This document shows, piece after piece, positions 54,278 to 62,896 of a stretch of DNA of 64,000 bases. This DNA is from Paenibacillus thalictri (GTDB lineage: Bacteria; Bacillota; Bacilli; Paenibacillales; NBRC-103111). The number at the start of each line of letters is the position of its first letter. Position 1 is the stretch's first letter. Location of the stretch: the NCBI RefSeq assembly GCF_004307995.1, contig NZ_SIRE01000002.1, positions 62,001 through 126,000 of the forward strand, written 5' to 3'. The position numbers were made by a program, and so were the translations under genes. The notes beneath the pieces were generated by a model. It saw only the letters and a program-made list of their open reading frames with translations, was not told where the DNA came from and made no database searches.

Positions 54278-54694
54278 TCACCTCTTCTTAGAATAATCCA
54301 TATAACCTTGCAAAATAATAGCCGCGGCCATCTTGTCGATGACCAACTTGCGTTTCCTTCGGCTCACATCGGCTTCGAGCAACGTACGCTCAGCGGCGGC
54401 CGTCGTAAGGCGTTCATCCCACATATGCACGGGAAGCTGCAGTTCTTCTTTCAGTCCTTCCGCAAAAGCGATGCATAGCTCTCCGCGGGGGCCAATCGTA
54501 TTGTTCATATTTTTGGGCAGTCCGACAATAATTTCGGTAACTTCATATTGCCTGACCAGCTCTTTGATGCGGTTTATATCGGGTTCGTCTCTTTTACGCC
54601 GAATCACTTCAAGTCCTTGCGCGGTGAAACCCAATTCGTCGCTTAACGCGACGCCGATGGTCTTATCCCCGTAGTCCAGTCCCATCCATCTCAT
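54278..54694 (-). CDS. ruvX: Holliday-junction resolvase-like protein RuvX/YqgF
   Basis: 138 residues, RNase-H fold. First acidic residue in [16 protein letters not shown] near 5, middle motif [12 protein letters not shown] near 58, [12 protein letters not shown] near 97, and final Asp/Lys block in [12 protein letters not shown] near 121. In Bacillales thought to act in rRNA processing or recombination. Conserved position after ireB. Confidence 0.92.
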   Translation of the reverse strand: MRWMGLDYGDKTIGVALSDELGFTAQGLEVIRRKRDEPDINRIKELVRQYEVTEIIVGLPKNMNNTIGPRGELCIAFAEGLKEELQLPVHMWDERLTTAAAERTLLEADVSRRKRKLVIDKMAAAIILQGYMDYSKKR

Positions 54695-54775
54695 CTATAA
54701 TCTCCTGACCAAATAAAACGTACATGCTTGCCGCAACCCAGGCGGTTTATTGAAGTTGTGACCGTAAACCGCAGG

Positions 54776-55039
54776 TTACGATTTATGCTGCTGCAAATAG
54801 GAACGTACAAGCTCCTCGATCAATTCATCGCGCTCGCGTTTGCGGATCATGCTTCTGGCGTTATTATGACGCGGAATGTAAGCAGGATCGCCGGATAACA
54901 GATACCCGACAATTTGATTAATCGGGTTGTACCCTTTTTCCTGCAGAGCGTCAAAAACGGTCAAAATCACTTCTTTGGGTGATGTTTCGATTTCTTCCGC
55001 TTTCACATTAAACTTCATTGTTTTGTCCATGGAACTCAT
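54776..55039 (-). CDS. ireB: IreB-family regulatory phosphoprotein
   Basis: 87 residues ([35 protein letters not shown]). In enterococci IreB is phosphorylated by the PASTA kinase IreK and affects cephalosporin tolerance; the Thr residues near the N-terminus (MDKTMKF, IETSPKE) match the phosphorylated region. ATG 55039 follows GGGGTG; upstream Met codons lack support. Lies between alaS and ruvX as in other Bacillales. Confidence 0.92.
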   Translation of the reverse strand: MSSMDKTMKFNVKAEEIETSPKEVILTVFDALQEKGYNPINQIVGYLLSGDPAYIPRHNNARSMIRKRERDELIEELVRSYLQQHKS

Positions 55040-55135
55040 AGCAGCACCCCATTCCGTAAGCATTCGACCCAAGTATTGCTCCTTGCTTATATATTCGCTC
55101 TTTGTCTTAAGATTCCTCTTACAAGCAGTAATATT

Positions 55136-57769
55136 TTAACGGGAACCTGCCGTGACCAAATCTTCTACGCTGGCCAGCGCTTCTTGCAGCTTGGACGGGT
55201 CCTTGCCCCCGGCCTGAGCCATTTCCGGCTTGCCCCCGCCGCTTCCGCCGCAACGCGCCGCAACCTCTTTAATGATTTTCCCGGCATGGTAACCTTTGGA
55301 TACGAGATCCGGAGTTACGCCCGCTACAAGATTAACCTTGTCCTCGACGGCAGCTCCCAGCACAATAATACCCGAGCCAAGTTTTGTTTTCATCTGGTCC
55401 ATAATATTGCGCAGCGAATCCATATCGGCGGCGTTCACCTGCGCAGCAAGCAAGGACACTTCGCCTGCCTGCTTAACCTGATCGGTCAAGGAGCCCGCTT
55501 CGATGCTGCTCAGCTTGCCGCGCAGCGATTCGTTCTCGCGGGACAATTCTTTCAGTTGTCCGAACAAAGCGTCGATTCTCTTCGGCACATCGGCAATGTT
55601 GGACTTCAGCAAAACTGCAGACTCGCGCAGCAGCTGCATTTGCTGCTCCAGGAAGCGGTAAGCGTGACGGCCGGTCACTGCCTCGATCCGGCGGACGCCG
55701 GAACCGATGCCCGATTCGCCGAGCAGTTTAAACAAGCCGATTTGGCTCGTATTTTGCACGTGGCAGCCGCCGCACAACTCCAAGCTGTAGTCGCCGACAC
55801 GCACAACACGCACCACGTCGCCATACTTCTCGCCGAATAAGGCCATAGCGCCCATTGCTTTGGCTTCTGCGATTGGTTTGAGCGTGATGTCGACATGAAT
55901 GCCGTTCCATACTTGGCGGTTTACCCGCTCCTCGATATCCTGAAGTTCCTCTGCGGTAATGCTGCCAAAATGCGAGAAGTCAAAACGCAGACGTTCCGGC
56001 GAAACCAGCGAGCCGGCTTGGTTGACGTGCTCGCCGAGCACTTCCTTCAGCGCCTTATGCAGCAGATGTGTCGCGGTATGATTTTTCACGATGTCCTGGC
56101 GCAGTTCGGCGGATACTGCCGCTTCCACTTGCTCGCCCTTGCGCAGCACGCCCGCTTCCACAACAACCGTATGCACGTGTTGGCCATGAGGCGCTTTGCC
56201 GACGTCTTCGACTTTCAGCTTCAAGCTGCCGCTTGTCATCTCACCGTGATCGCTGACTTGTCCGCCGCTTTCAGCGTAGAACGGCGTACGATCGAGTATG
56301 ACTTGGCAAGTCTCGCCGGTTCCGACCAGATCGACAAATTCATTTTCATGCACAATCGCAATCACTTTAGCACTTGTTACCAATTCAGTATAACCAACAA
56401 ATTCGCTTTTAACCGTAAAATCGGCAAGCGGACCGCCTTGTACCTTCATGCTTTCCGATTCATGACGGGCTTTGCGCGCACGGTTGCGCTGCTCCTGCAT
56501 CGCTTGATCGAAACCTTCGCGGTCGACGGTCATGCCTTTTTCCGCAGCGAAATCTTCCGTCAAATCGAATGGAAAACCGTACGTGTCATACAGTTTAAAC
56601 GCATCCGGACCGGATATTTGCGTTAATTCTGCGGCACGGGCGCGGGAAACCATATCTCCGAGAATGGCCAATCCGTCCGATAACGTTTCATGGAAACGTT
56701 CTTCTTCGGTGCGGATCACTTTTTCGATAAACTCGCGTTTTTGCACGACTTCGGGGTAGTATTCTCCCATCACATCGCCGACGATTGAGACCAATTGGTA
56801 CAAAAACGGCTTTTCCATGCCGATCACTTTGCCATAACGGACGGCGCGGCGCAGCAAACGGCGGATAATGTAGCCGCGGCCTTCGTTGGAAGGCAACACG
56901 CCGTCGCCTACGGAGAAAGCAACCGTCCGAATGTGGTCGGCAATGACTTTTAACGCCACGTTGGTTTCGATGTTTTCATTATATTTCACGCCGGCCAGAC
57001 GGCAAGTTTCCTGGATAATCGGCTGGAACAAGTCGGTGTCGAAGTTGGAATCGACATCTTGTACAATGGAAGCAAACCGTTCAAGCCCCGCACCGGTATC
57101 GATGTTTTTTTGCGGAAGCGGCGTATAGCTGCCGTCCTTGTTGTGGTTGAACTGCGAGAATACGAGGTTCCACACCTCGAGAAAACGCTCGTTTTCCCCG
57201 CCGGGCCAGCATTCCGGGTCGTTCAAGTCGCCGTATTTGTCGCCGCGGTCATAGAAAATTTCCGTACAAGGGCCGCACGGACCTTCCCCGATATCCCAGA
57301 AATTCTCCTGCAGCTTATAGATGCGTTCTGCCGGCAAACCGATCTTCTGGTTCCACAAATCAAAAGCTTCCGTATCTTCCGGATACACTGTAACGGAAAG
57401 GCGTTCCGGGTCAAAGCCGATCCATTTCGGGTCGGTCAGAAATTCCCATGCCCATTGAATAACTTCTTCCTTAAAATAATCGCCGATGGAGAAATTGCCG
57501 AGCATTTCAAAAAACGTATGGTGCCGGCGTGTTTTGCCTACATTTTCGATGTCGTTGGTGCGTATGCACTTCTGAGAGTTGGCAATCCGCGGATTTTCCG
57601 GGACCACACGTCCGTCGAAGTAAGGTTTAAGCGGCGCCATACCGGCGTTGATCCATAAGAGCGACGGATCGTTATGCGGCACAAGCGGAGCGCTGGGCTC
57701 GATCTTATGTCCTTTTTCGGCAAAAAACTCAAGCCATTTTCTGCGGATATCTGCTGCTTTCATCATCAT
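55136..57769 (-). CDS. alaS: Alanyl-tRNA synthetase
   Basis: 877 residues, full length. N-terminal class II catalytic core ([20 protein letters not shown] near 14; [20 protein letters not shown] near 70), tRNA recognition region, editing domain with [11 protein letters not shown] near 570 and [10 protein letters not shown] near 675 for zinc, and the C-terminal DHHA1 domain ending in [15 protein letters not shown] near 845. Three consecutive ATG codons follow AGGGGG; the first is used. Controlled by the T-box upstream. Confidence 0.97.
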   Translation of the reverse strand: MMMKAADIRRKWLEFFAEKGHKIEPSAPLVPHNDPSLLWINAGMAPLKPYFDGRVVPENPRIANSQKCIRTNDIENVGKTRRHHTFFEMLGNFSIGDYFKEEVIQWAWEFLTDPKWIGFDPERLSVTVYPEDTEAFDLWNQKIGLPAERIYKLQENFWDIGEGPCGPCTEIFYDRGDKYGDLNDPECWPGGENERFLEVWNLVFSQFNHNKDGSYTPLPQKNIDTGAGLERFASIVQDVDSNFDTDLFQPIIQETCRLAGVKYNENIETNVALKVIADHIRTVAFSVGDGVLPSNEGRGYIIRRLLRRAVRYGKVIGMEKPFLYQLVSIVGDVMGEYYPEVVQKREFIEKVIRTEEERFHETLSDGLAILGDMVSRARAAELTQISGPDAFKLYDTYGFPFDLTEDFAAEKGMTVDREGFDQAMQEQRNRARKARHESESMKVQGGPLADFTVKSEFVGYTELVTSAKVIAIVHENEFVDLVGTGETCQVILDRTPFYAESGGQVSDHGEMTSGSLKLKVEDVGKAPHGQHVHTVVVEAGVLRKGEQVEAAVSAELRQDIVKNHTATHLLHKALKEVLGEHVNQAGSLVSPERLRFDFSHFGSITAEELQDIEERVNRQVWNGIHVDITLKPIAEAKAMGAMALFGEKYGDVVRVVRVGDYSLELCGGCHVQNTSQIGLFKLLGESGIGSGVRRIEAVTGRHAYRFLEQQMQLLRESAVLLKSNIADVPKRIDALFGQLKELSRENESLRGKLSSIEAGSLTDQVKQAGEVSLLAAQVNAADMDSLRNIMDQMKTKLGSGIIVLGAAVEDKVNLVAGVTPDLVSKGYHAGKIIKEVAARCGGSGGGKPEMAQAGGKDPSKLQEALASVEDLVTAGSR

Positions 57770-57935
57770 AGGAACCCCCTAATGTATTTAGTGCCGGATT
57801 GTATACCGGCTTCGCTTATTGAAATTCATGCGTCAACATGAAAAGCTTCTATATAATGTAGCATTTGTGCTCCAACTGAAGCTTTCCTTGCAGCATTCGC
57901 ATGGGGCTGTCTACATCCTACACCCCGATATTAGC

Positions 57936-58100
57936 AAAAAAAGTCCCTGCATATGCAGGGACGAATTGATTCGCGGTACCACCCTTGTTATTGCGCGGCC
58001 ATCAGCCGGCACAATCTCCTTGATCGGACTTATAACGGTTCCACCCGGCGGGATTTGTAGCCCGCGCTCCGAAAGAGCTTCAGCCATCCTTCATTATAAA
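57936..58100 (-). promoter_or_regulatory. T-box leader of alaS
   Basis: The minus-strand leader contains the T-box signature AGGGTGGTACCGCG (57985-57972) and a terminator with a perfect GTCCCTGC/GCAGGGAC stem (57943-57962) followed by seven T. Uncharged tRNA-Ala binding would favour the antiterminator. A TATAAT on the minus strand near 58093-58098 may be its promoter; if so the leader is short (about 145 nt) and stem I is small. The specifier codon could not be assigned with confidence. Confidence 0.8.
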
Positions 58101-58316
58101 GGTTTTCGCAGCCGGAAACGATAACTGTGATTAGACAGTCAGCACATCCGAAACCTTCTCTCTGCAATAACGGACTATGGCCTAATTTGTTTTCTTCAAC
58201 ACTTTGGCAGTATGCAGTTATTTCAAAGGAAATTATAAACTTTTCTTCGATGCAATGTCAACTTTCGGCTCAATTCTTCTTAAGATTGCGAGCAGAAAAA
58301 ACTGCTCATTTCCTTA

Positions 58317-58373
58317 TTGACAACGATTCTCATTTATATTACACTAATTTCAGTGATAATGATTTTCATTTTC
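58317..58373 (+). promoter_or_regulatory. Promoter overlapped by two Fur-like boxes
   Basis: Perfect -35 TTGACA (58317-58322), 17-nt spacer, -10 TACACT (58340-58345). Fur-like box 2 at 58355-58373 matches 16 of 19 positions of GATAATGATAATCATTATC; a weaker box 1 (12 of 19) at 58319-58337 covers the promoter. Repression by Fur with iron is inferred. Confidence 0.6.
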
Positions 58374-58442
58374 GATAATCCCTCAAACCTCATAAAACCT
58401 CAAACAAAGCCCCCCGGCCGCAACCGGTGGGGTTTTGTTTTT
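58352..58442 (+). ncRNA. Candidate Fur-controlled C-rich small RNA (FsrA-like)
   Basis: The transcript would start near 58352 and end at a terminator whose stem (58410-58432, 8 bp with one bulge, loop CCGCAA) is followed by TTTTGTTTTTATT. No plus-strand gene precedes this terminator. The body carries three C-rich motifs, CCCTC (58380), ACCTC (58387) and ACCTC (58397), which can pair with GAGG of ribosome-binding sites, as in B. subtilis FsrA. No ORF with a ribosome-binding site is visible. The terminator may also help end kimA on the other strand. Confidence 0.55.
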
Positions 58443-58463
58443 ATTCCGAGAACGAACTACGCT

Positions 58464-60296
58464 TTACTCCTGCAAATGATAAGGAACCGTCGCTACGATA
58501 ATATCTCGGCGTTTCAGCAGTCTGGAGCGGATGCGCCTTCCCGATTGGTTATGCAGCAGACGATGCCACCATTTATGAGTGATGAATTCGGGCAGAAGCA
58601 CCATGACCTTCTGCTTTTCCTCAACATGCGTATTGATCCGGTCGATGAATTCAAGCAGCGGTTTTATGATCGCCCGGTACCGCGATCTGAATACGACCAG
58701 TCTTACACCGGGGTTCCACTGTTCCCATTTCTCCATCATCCGTTTTTCATCTTCTTCGCTGAATGTTACGTAAAAAGCGACTACATTCGGAGAAAGCGAC
58801 TTGGCAAATGAAATGGACGTCGCAACGACCCGATGGATACCGGCAACCGGCACGATAATGACCGATTCCGTCTGAAACACCGGGATATCCAAGCAAATCC
58901 GCAATTGATCGGCGACACCTTCGTAATGGCGATAAATTTTCGAAATAAACAGAAGCAGGACCGGTGTGAGCACAATGACGATCCATGCCCCCGCCAAAAA
59001 TTTGGTTACGCAAAAAATCACAAGCACACCTAACGACACCATTGCGCCCAAACCGTTAATGATCAGCTTGCGGGTCCAACCGCGCGGTTTTTCGCGCGAC
59101 CACTTTAGCACAAGACCGCTCTGGGCCAAGGTGAACGATAAGAACACTCCGATTGCGTACAGCGGGATAAGCGAGTCCGTCTTCCCGTGAAACAACGTAA
59201 GCAGAATCGAAGCCAATACGCCAAGCGTAATGATGCCGTAGGAATAAGCCAGGCGGTCCCCCCGATTCGCGAACATACGCGGAAAGTTTTTATCCTGCGC
59301 CATAATGGATGCCAATATCGGGAACCCGTTAAAACTCGTATTGGCCGCAAGTGTCAGGATAAGCATCGTCGCAAATTGAGTAACGTAATACATGCCGCCG
59401 CGGCCAAATGCGTGCTCTGTGACCATTGAAAGCACCGACGTGTGGCCCTTCGGATCGGGAGCGATGCCGTAAGCCAGCGTCAACAACGTGACGCCGCCGA
59501 AGATAATTGCAAGCAGTGTGCCGAGCATCAGCAGCGTGCGTTTCGCATTGACCGTAGAAGGCGTGCGAAAATGCGGCACCGCATCGGAAATCGCCTCCAC
59601 TCCCGTAACTGCCGAACAGCCCGAGGAAAATGCTTTCAGCAGCACAAACAAGGTTAACGCATCCGGTACGACGGACGGGGGTGACAATTCAACGGATACC
59701 GCCTGGGCGCCGGTCAGCAGATCCCATGCCCCTTTGCCAAGCAGCAGCACAATACAGCCGATAAAAAAATAAGTAGGGATTGCAAAAACGGTGCCGGATT
59801 CTGAAGTTCCCCGCAAATTAAGCCAAACCATCACCCACACAAGAAATACGGCGATTTCAACAATATAAGGCACCGTAGAAGGGAAAGCCGATGTAATAGC
59901 TTGCACCCCCGCGGATACCGATACCGCTACGGTTAAGGTATAGTCGATAAGCAAAGAAACGCCGGTTAATCTGCCCCAGACCATACCTAAATTTTCTTTG
60001 GCCACCATGTAGGCGCCGCCGCCTTGCGGGTAAGCATCGATCACTTGGCGGTAGCTCATCACCAGTATGCCGATCAGCACAATAATCGAAATCGCAACCG
60101 GCAATGAAAAATAAAATACCGCCGCTCCCACAGTAGCGAGCTCAAGCAAAATCTGCTCCGTTCCGTAAGCAACGGAAGAAAGCGCATCGGAAGATAAGAT
60201 CGGAAGCCCTTTCCATACCGGCATCCGCTCCGATTCCATTTGGCTGGATTTCAGCGGTTTACCAAACAACAGCCTTTTTAACGTGCGTGTAGCCAT
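58464..60296 (-). CDS. kimA: Potassium importer KimA (YdaO), APC superfamily
   Basis: 610-residue high-affinity potassium importer. Twelve hydrophobic helices run from about residue 30 to 460 (LSSDALSSVAYGTEQILLEL near 36; YPQGGGAYMVAKENLG near 93; AFSSGCSAVTGVEAISDAVP near 245). A cytosolic C-terminal domain of about 150 residues starts near VIIVPVAGIHRVV and ends in VATVPYHLQE, which matches KimA. ATG 60296 is used; AAGGAACGGG lies upstream and further upstream the transcript is riboswitch. The c-di-AMP riboswitch before it fits KimA regulation. It sits between yrrI and alaS. Confidence 0.92.
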   Translation of the reverse strand: MATRTLKRLLFGKPLKSSQMESERMPVWKGLPILSSDALSSVAYGTEQILLELATVGAAVFYFSLPVAISIIVLIGILVMSYRQVIDAYPQGGGAYMVAKENLGMVWGRLTGVSLLIDYTLTVAVSVSAGVQAITSAFPSTVPYIVEIAVFLVWVMVWLNLRGTSESGTVFAIPTYFFIGCIVLLLGKGAWDLLTGAQAVSVELSPPSVVPDALTLFVLLKAFSSGCSAVTGVEAISDAVPHFRTPSTVNAKRTLLMLGTLLAIIFGGVTLLTLAYGIAPDPKGHTSVLSMVTEHAFGRGGMYYVTQFATMLILTLAANTSFNGFPILASIMAQDKNFPRMFANRGDRLAYSYGIITLGVLASILLTLFHGKTDSLIPLYAIGVFLSFTLAQSGLVLKWSREKPRGWTRKLIINGLGAMVSLGVLVIFCVTKFLAGAWIVIVLTPVLLLFISKIYRHYEGVADQLRICLDIPVFQTESVIIVPVAGIHRVVATSISFAKSLSPNVVAFYVTFSEEDEKRMMEKWEQWNPGVRLVVFRSRYRAIIKPLLEFIDRINTHVEEKQKVMVLLPEFITHKWWHRLLHNQSGRRIRSRLLKRRDIIVATVPYHLQE

Positions 60297-60358
60297 CCCA
60301 TCCCGTTCCTTTTTCTTCTTAGTGTTGCCTGAATACACAGCGAGAATGAACGCACAAC

Positions 60359-60570
60359 AAAAAAAGCACAAGGCTAGGCCTTGTGCCGGTTTAAAAATAC
60401 CCGGGTTGCTCTATCCTTCTCACGTGCGCTTATGAGGTTAGCTGCCGGATTCGAGCCGTGAGAAGCTGCTCTACGAATGCTTGATGCATCCGATTCACCC
60501 CGAAGTTCATGGTTCCCCCATTTTCCGTTAAGGAAATTCAGCGTATTCGCATATTCAGTTGCTGATTTAG
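60359..60570 (-). promoter_or_regulatory. c-di-AMP riboswitch (ydaO/yuaA class) with terminator
   Basis: The minus-strand leader has the class landmarks in order: GGGGGAACC (60519-60511), GGGGTGAATC (60501-60492), and GAATCCGGCAGCTAACCTC (within 60458-60426). Then comes a terminator stem GCACAAGGC/GCCTTGTGC (60366-60386) with seven T. Binding of c-di-AMP would favour termination, shutting off KimA when potassium is plentiful. Confidence 0.92.
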
Positions 60571-60602
60571 TGTATCCTGAGCGAAGCCTAAAGTAAAACA
60601 TG

Positions 60603-60626
60603 AAAAAAAGCGGCATTATCTGCCGC
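60603..60626 (-). terminator. Terminator of the yrrI-like gene
   Basis: GCGGCA-TATC-TGCCGC hairpin (60610-60626) followed by TTTTTTT on the minus strand, ahead of the riboswitch. Confidence 0.8.
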
Positions 60627-60715
60627 GATGGTTAGCTGATTGGAATAGAGCGTTTACATGAAGTTCACTCTTACGATTTCATCGATTATCGGGGTCAATT
60701 GGCCGATATTGCAAT

Positions 60716-61786
60716 TTATAACGGCCGGCGGTGTACATAATACCAAAAAACATGCTGAGCGATCACTTTCACCACCGCAAACAAAGGAACCGCCAAAATC
60801 AAACCGACAATTCCCGCCAGTTCTCCGCCTACCAGCAGCGCAAAGATAATCGCCAGCGGATGAATGTGCAGCGAGCGGCCTACCACCTGGGGCGAAATGA
60901 CGTTCCCCTCCAGCACCTGACAGGTCAAATTGACAATCGCAACAAGCAGCACCATTTTAAAAGACACCGTAGAAGCCATAATAAGGGCCGGCGCTGCGCC
61001 GAAAAACGGTCCGATATATGGAATGATGTTAAATACCGCTACGACAAAAGCAAGCAGCAGCGGGTACGGCATATCGATCAGCCAATACCCCAAATAAGCC
61101 AGCCCGCCGATAATGACGCAAACGAGAAACTGCCCGCGGATGTAATGGCCAAGCGCCGTATCAATATCGACCAGCAGTTTGGTCGTATGATTGCGCTGCT
61201 GCTTCGGCACGATGGCAAGCACCGTTTTTTCAATAAGCTGAAAATCTTTTAAAATGTAAAATGCCAAAAAAGGCACGATAAAAGCGATAAACAGCGCATT
61301 GATCGTATTCCCGATCCCGCGGATCTGCTCCGAGATCATCACCGAGATCCCGTCTTCCAGCTTAGCCAGCGAGTTGTTGATCCCTTCCCGCACGCTATCC
61401 GGCAAAAACTTGAAATCGTCCAAACTGTCGACGACGCTTTGCGCTTTCATCGCCATCTCCGGCATACTGGCGTTAAGCTGCTGCAGCTGATTCATAAACA
61501 TCGGGATCATATTCATCAGAATGACCGTCGTTGATGTAATAAAAACGGCATAAATTAGAAGCACGGCGATCGTGCGAGGCACCTTTCGGGAATTCAGCAA
61601 GGTGACGACCGGATTAAGCACATACGAAATAATCATCGCGATAATAAAAGGAGTCAAAATCTCCTTAAGAAACGTATACACGGCGCTGATGATCGGTTTG
61701 ATCTGCAGCAGCATGAACAAAACCAGCAAGCCAAGCAGCACATAAACCAAGATGACAAACGCATGGCTTTTCGTAAACCGCTCCAT
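60716..61786 (-). CDS. yrrI: AI-2E family membrane transporter YrrI
   Basis: 356 residues, about eight membrane helices (HAFVILVYVLLGLLVLFMLL near 8). Family block PYIGPFFGAAPALI near 258 and GGELAGIVGLILAVPLFAV near 320. Substrate unknown; some AI-2E proteins are Na+/H+ antiporters. Conserved neighbour of alaS. ATG 61786 follows GGAGGCGGAGG. Confidence 0.9.
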   Translation of the reverse strand: MERFTKSHAFVILVYVLLGLLVLFMLLQIKPIISAVYTFLKEILTPFIIAMIISYVLNPVVTLLNSRKVPRTIAVLLIYAVFITSTTVILMNMIPMFMNQLQQLNASMPEMAMKAQSVVDSLDDFKFLPDSVREGINNSLAKLEDGISVMISEQIRGIGNTINALFIAFIVPFLAFYILKDFQLIEKTVLAIVPKQQRNHTTKLLVDIDTALGHYIRGQFLVCVIIGGLAYLGYWLIDMPYPLLLAFVVAVFNIIPYIGPFFGAAPALIMASTVSFKMVLLVAIVNLTCQVLEGNVISPQVVGRSLHIHPLAIIFALLVGGELAGIVGLILAVPLFAVVKVIAQHVFWYYVHRRPL

Positions 61787-61951
61787 TTCCTCCGCCTCCC
61801 TCTTATCCCGGATTCCGCCTCTTGTAACAGTATATGTACAACCTGTCCGAATTAATCCCGCACCCGCATAATCTGTTCGGATGCCAAATATATATGGTAA
61901 AGGACAGCCGGGAGCTCGGCAATCGTCTGGCGTCGTACCCGGAAAAAGGGC

Positions 61952-61976
61952 AAAAAAAAAGCCAACGTTAGTTGGC
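61952..61976 (-). terminator. Terminator overlapping the zinc-ribbon gene stop
   Basis: GCCAAC (61961-61966) pairs with GTTGGC (61971-61976), followed by nine T on the minus strand. The TAA stop of the gene lies in the loop. Confidence 0.85.
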
Positions 61977-62168
61977 GTGGACTTGCGGCATTTCCTCTTC
62001 GGCGAAAAACAAATCGTCCAGAGAGCTCAACGTGCCGTCTTCTTCAACTTGAAAGACGGACATTTTATCACCATTTATGGTCAGTTCGATAAAACAGCCC
62101 CAGCAGTAAAATTGGTGGGAACCGATTTTGCCAATATCTTTGGAATTGCAGTTTGGACAACGTACCAT
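61968..62168 (-). CDS. Small zinc-ribbon protein
   Basis: 66 residues with two Cys pairs: RCPNCNSKDIG near 3-6 and FYCWGCFIEL near 22-25, a zinc-ribbon pattern. Acidic C-terminus. It lies 9 bp after yrrD, the place of B. subtilis yrzR, to which it may correspond. Function unknown. Confidence 0.85.
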   Translation of the reverse strand: MVRCPNCNSKDIGKIGSHQFYCWGCFIELTINGDKMSVFQVEEDGTLSSLDDLFFAEEEMPQVHAN

Positions 62169-62177
62169 AATATCACC

Positions 62178-62699
62178 CTATTCTTCTTTAGATACGAAGA
62201 TTTCTTCCAGCTCCTCGTTGCAGCGGACCGGAACGACGATCGCATCCTCGCCCAATATAACGGATTCGGGAATCGGCAGCCATTTGCGTCCTTCCCTCAA
62301 ATCGGTAATGAAACCTTCGGATAATTCATAACCTATTACATGTTTTCCCATTTGCTCTTCTAAATATACATCTTCCACAATGCCGAGCTGCTGCCCGTTA
62401 ACGGTAATTACCGGAAGCCCCTTTAATTTCTTTTGGCCCCCAACCAAAGAGAAATACGAAAGCTCCTCATCCGCCGTTTTCAGAACATCTTCACTTGGTA
62501 TTGTAATCGCATCTTCCCCTAAGGCAAGCACATCGTTCCATTCGACATAAGCGGACGAAGAAAACCACATCTTCCCCGCAAGTAAAACCGCCCCAATTCT
62601 CCACTCTTCATCAAGCAATAAATCTTGAGCGGAGCCAACCTGTCTGCCGGTATCCACACTGATGACCGGCAGGCCTATCACGTCACGCGCTTTGCGCAT
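62178..62699 (-). CDS. yrrD: PRC-barrel protein YrrD
   Basis: 173 residues with two PRC-barrel modules, 1-75 (GLPVISVDTGRQVGSAQDLL) and 85-170 (GLPVITVNGQQLGIVEDVYL), as in B. subtilis YrrD. Soluble; role unknown. AGGAGGG lies before ATG 62699, directly downstream of the repeat array at 62714. Confidence 0.9.
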   Translation of the reverse strand: MRKARDVIGLPVISVDTGRQVGSAQDLLLDEEWRIGAVLLAGKMWFSSSAYVEWNDVLALGEDAITIPSEDVLKTADEELSYFSLVGGQKKLKGLPVITVNGQQLGIVEDVYLEEQMGKHVIGYELSEGFITDLREGRKWLPIPESVILGEDAIVVPVRCNEELEEIFVSKEE

Positions 62700-62713
62700 G
62701 ATAGCCCTCCTAA

Positions 62714-62820
62714 GAGTTTTCCGCAGGAAAACTTACTTCGTAAGCACTACTGAGTTTTCCGCAGGAAAACTTACTTCGTAAGCACTACTGAGCTTTCCGC
62801 AGGAAAGCTTACTTCGCAAG
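62714..62820. repeat. Three tandem 38-bp units, each with two palindromes
   Basis: Units at 62714-62751, 62752-62789 (identical) and a diverged, shortened one at 62790-62820. Each holds GTTTTCC-GC-AGGAAAAC and CTTAC-TTC-GTAAG hairpins, the third with compensatory changes (GCTTTCC/GGAAAGC; TTC to GCAAG side). They lie between yrrD and the cysteine desulfurase gene. Confidence 0.8.
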
Positions 62821-62896
62821 GGTCATCTGGGTTATTCCATTGGAGAGCCGGCTTCATAACATGATGCTGACTGACTTGCAAGCACAAGTTAAAAGC

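Noticed and set aside
58127..58378. 83-codon plus-strand frame over the Fur-box region
   Set aside because: No ribosome-binding site, spans the promoter and boxes, and has no protein-like pattern.
60374..60616. 80-codon minus-strand frame before kimA
   Set aside because: It lies wholly in the c-di-AMP riboswitch and terminator; the RNA landmarks explain the sequence.
62714..62820. Tandem repeats as a CRISPR array
   Set aside because: Units are directly adjacent without unique spacers and no cas genes are present.
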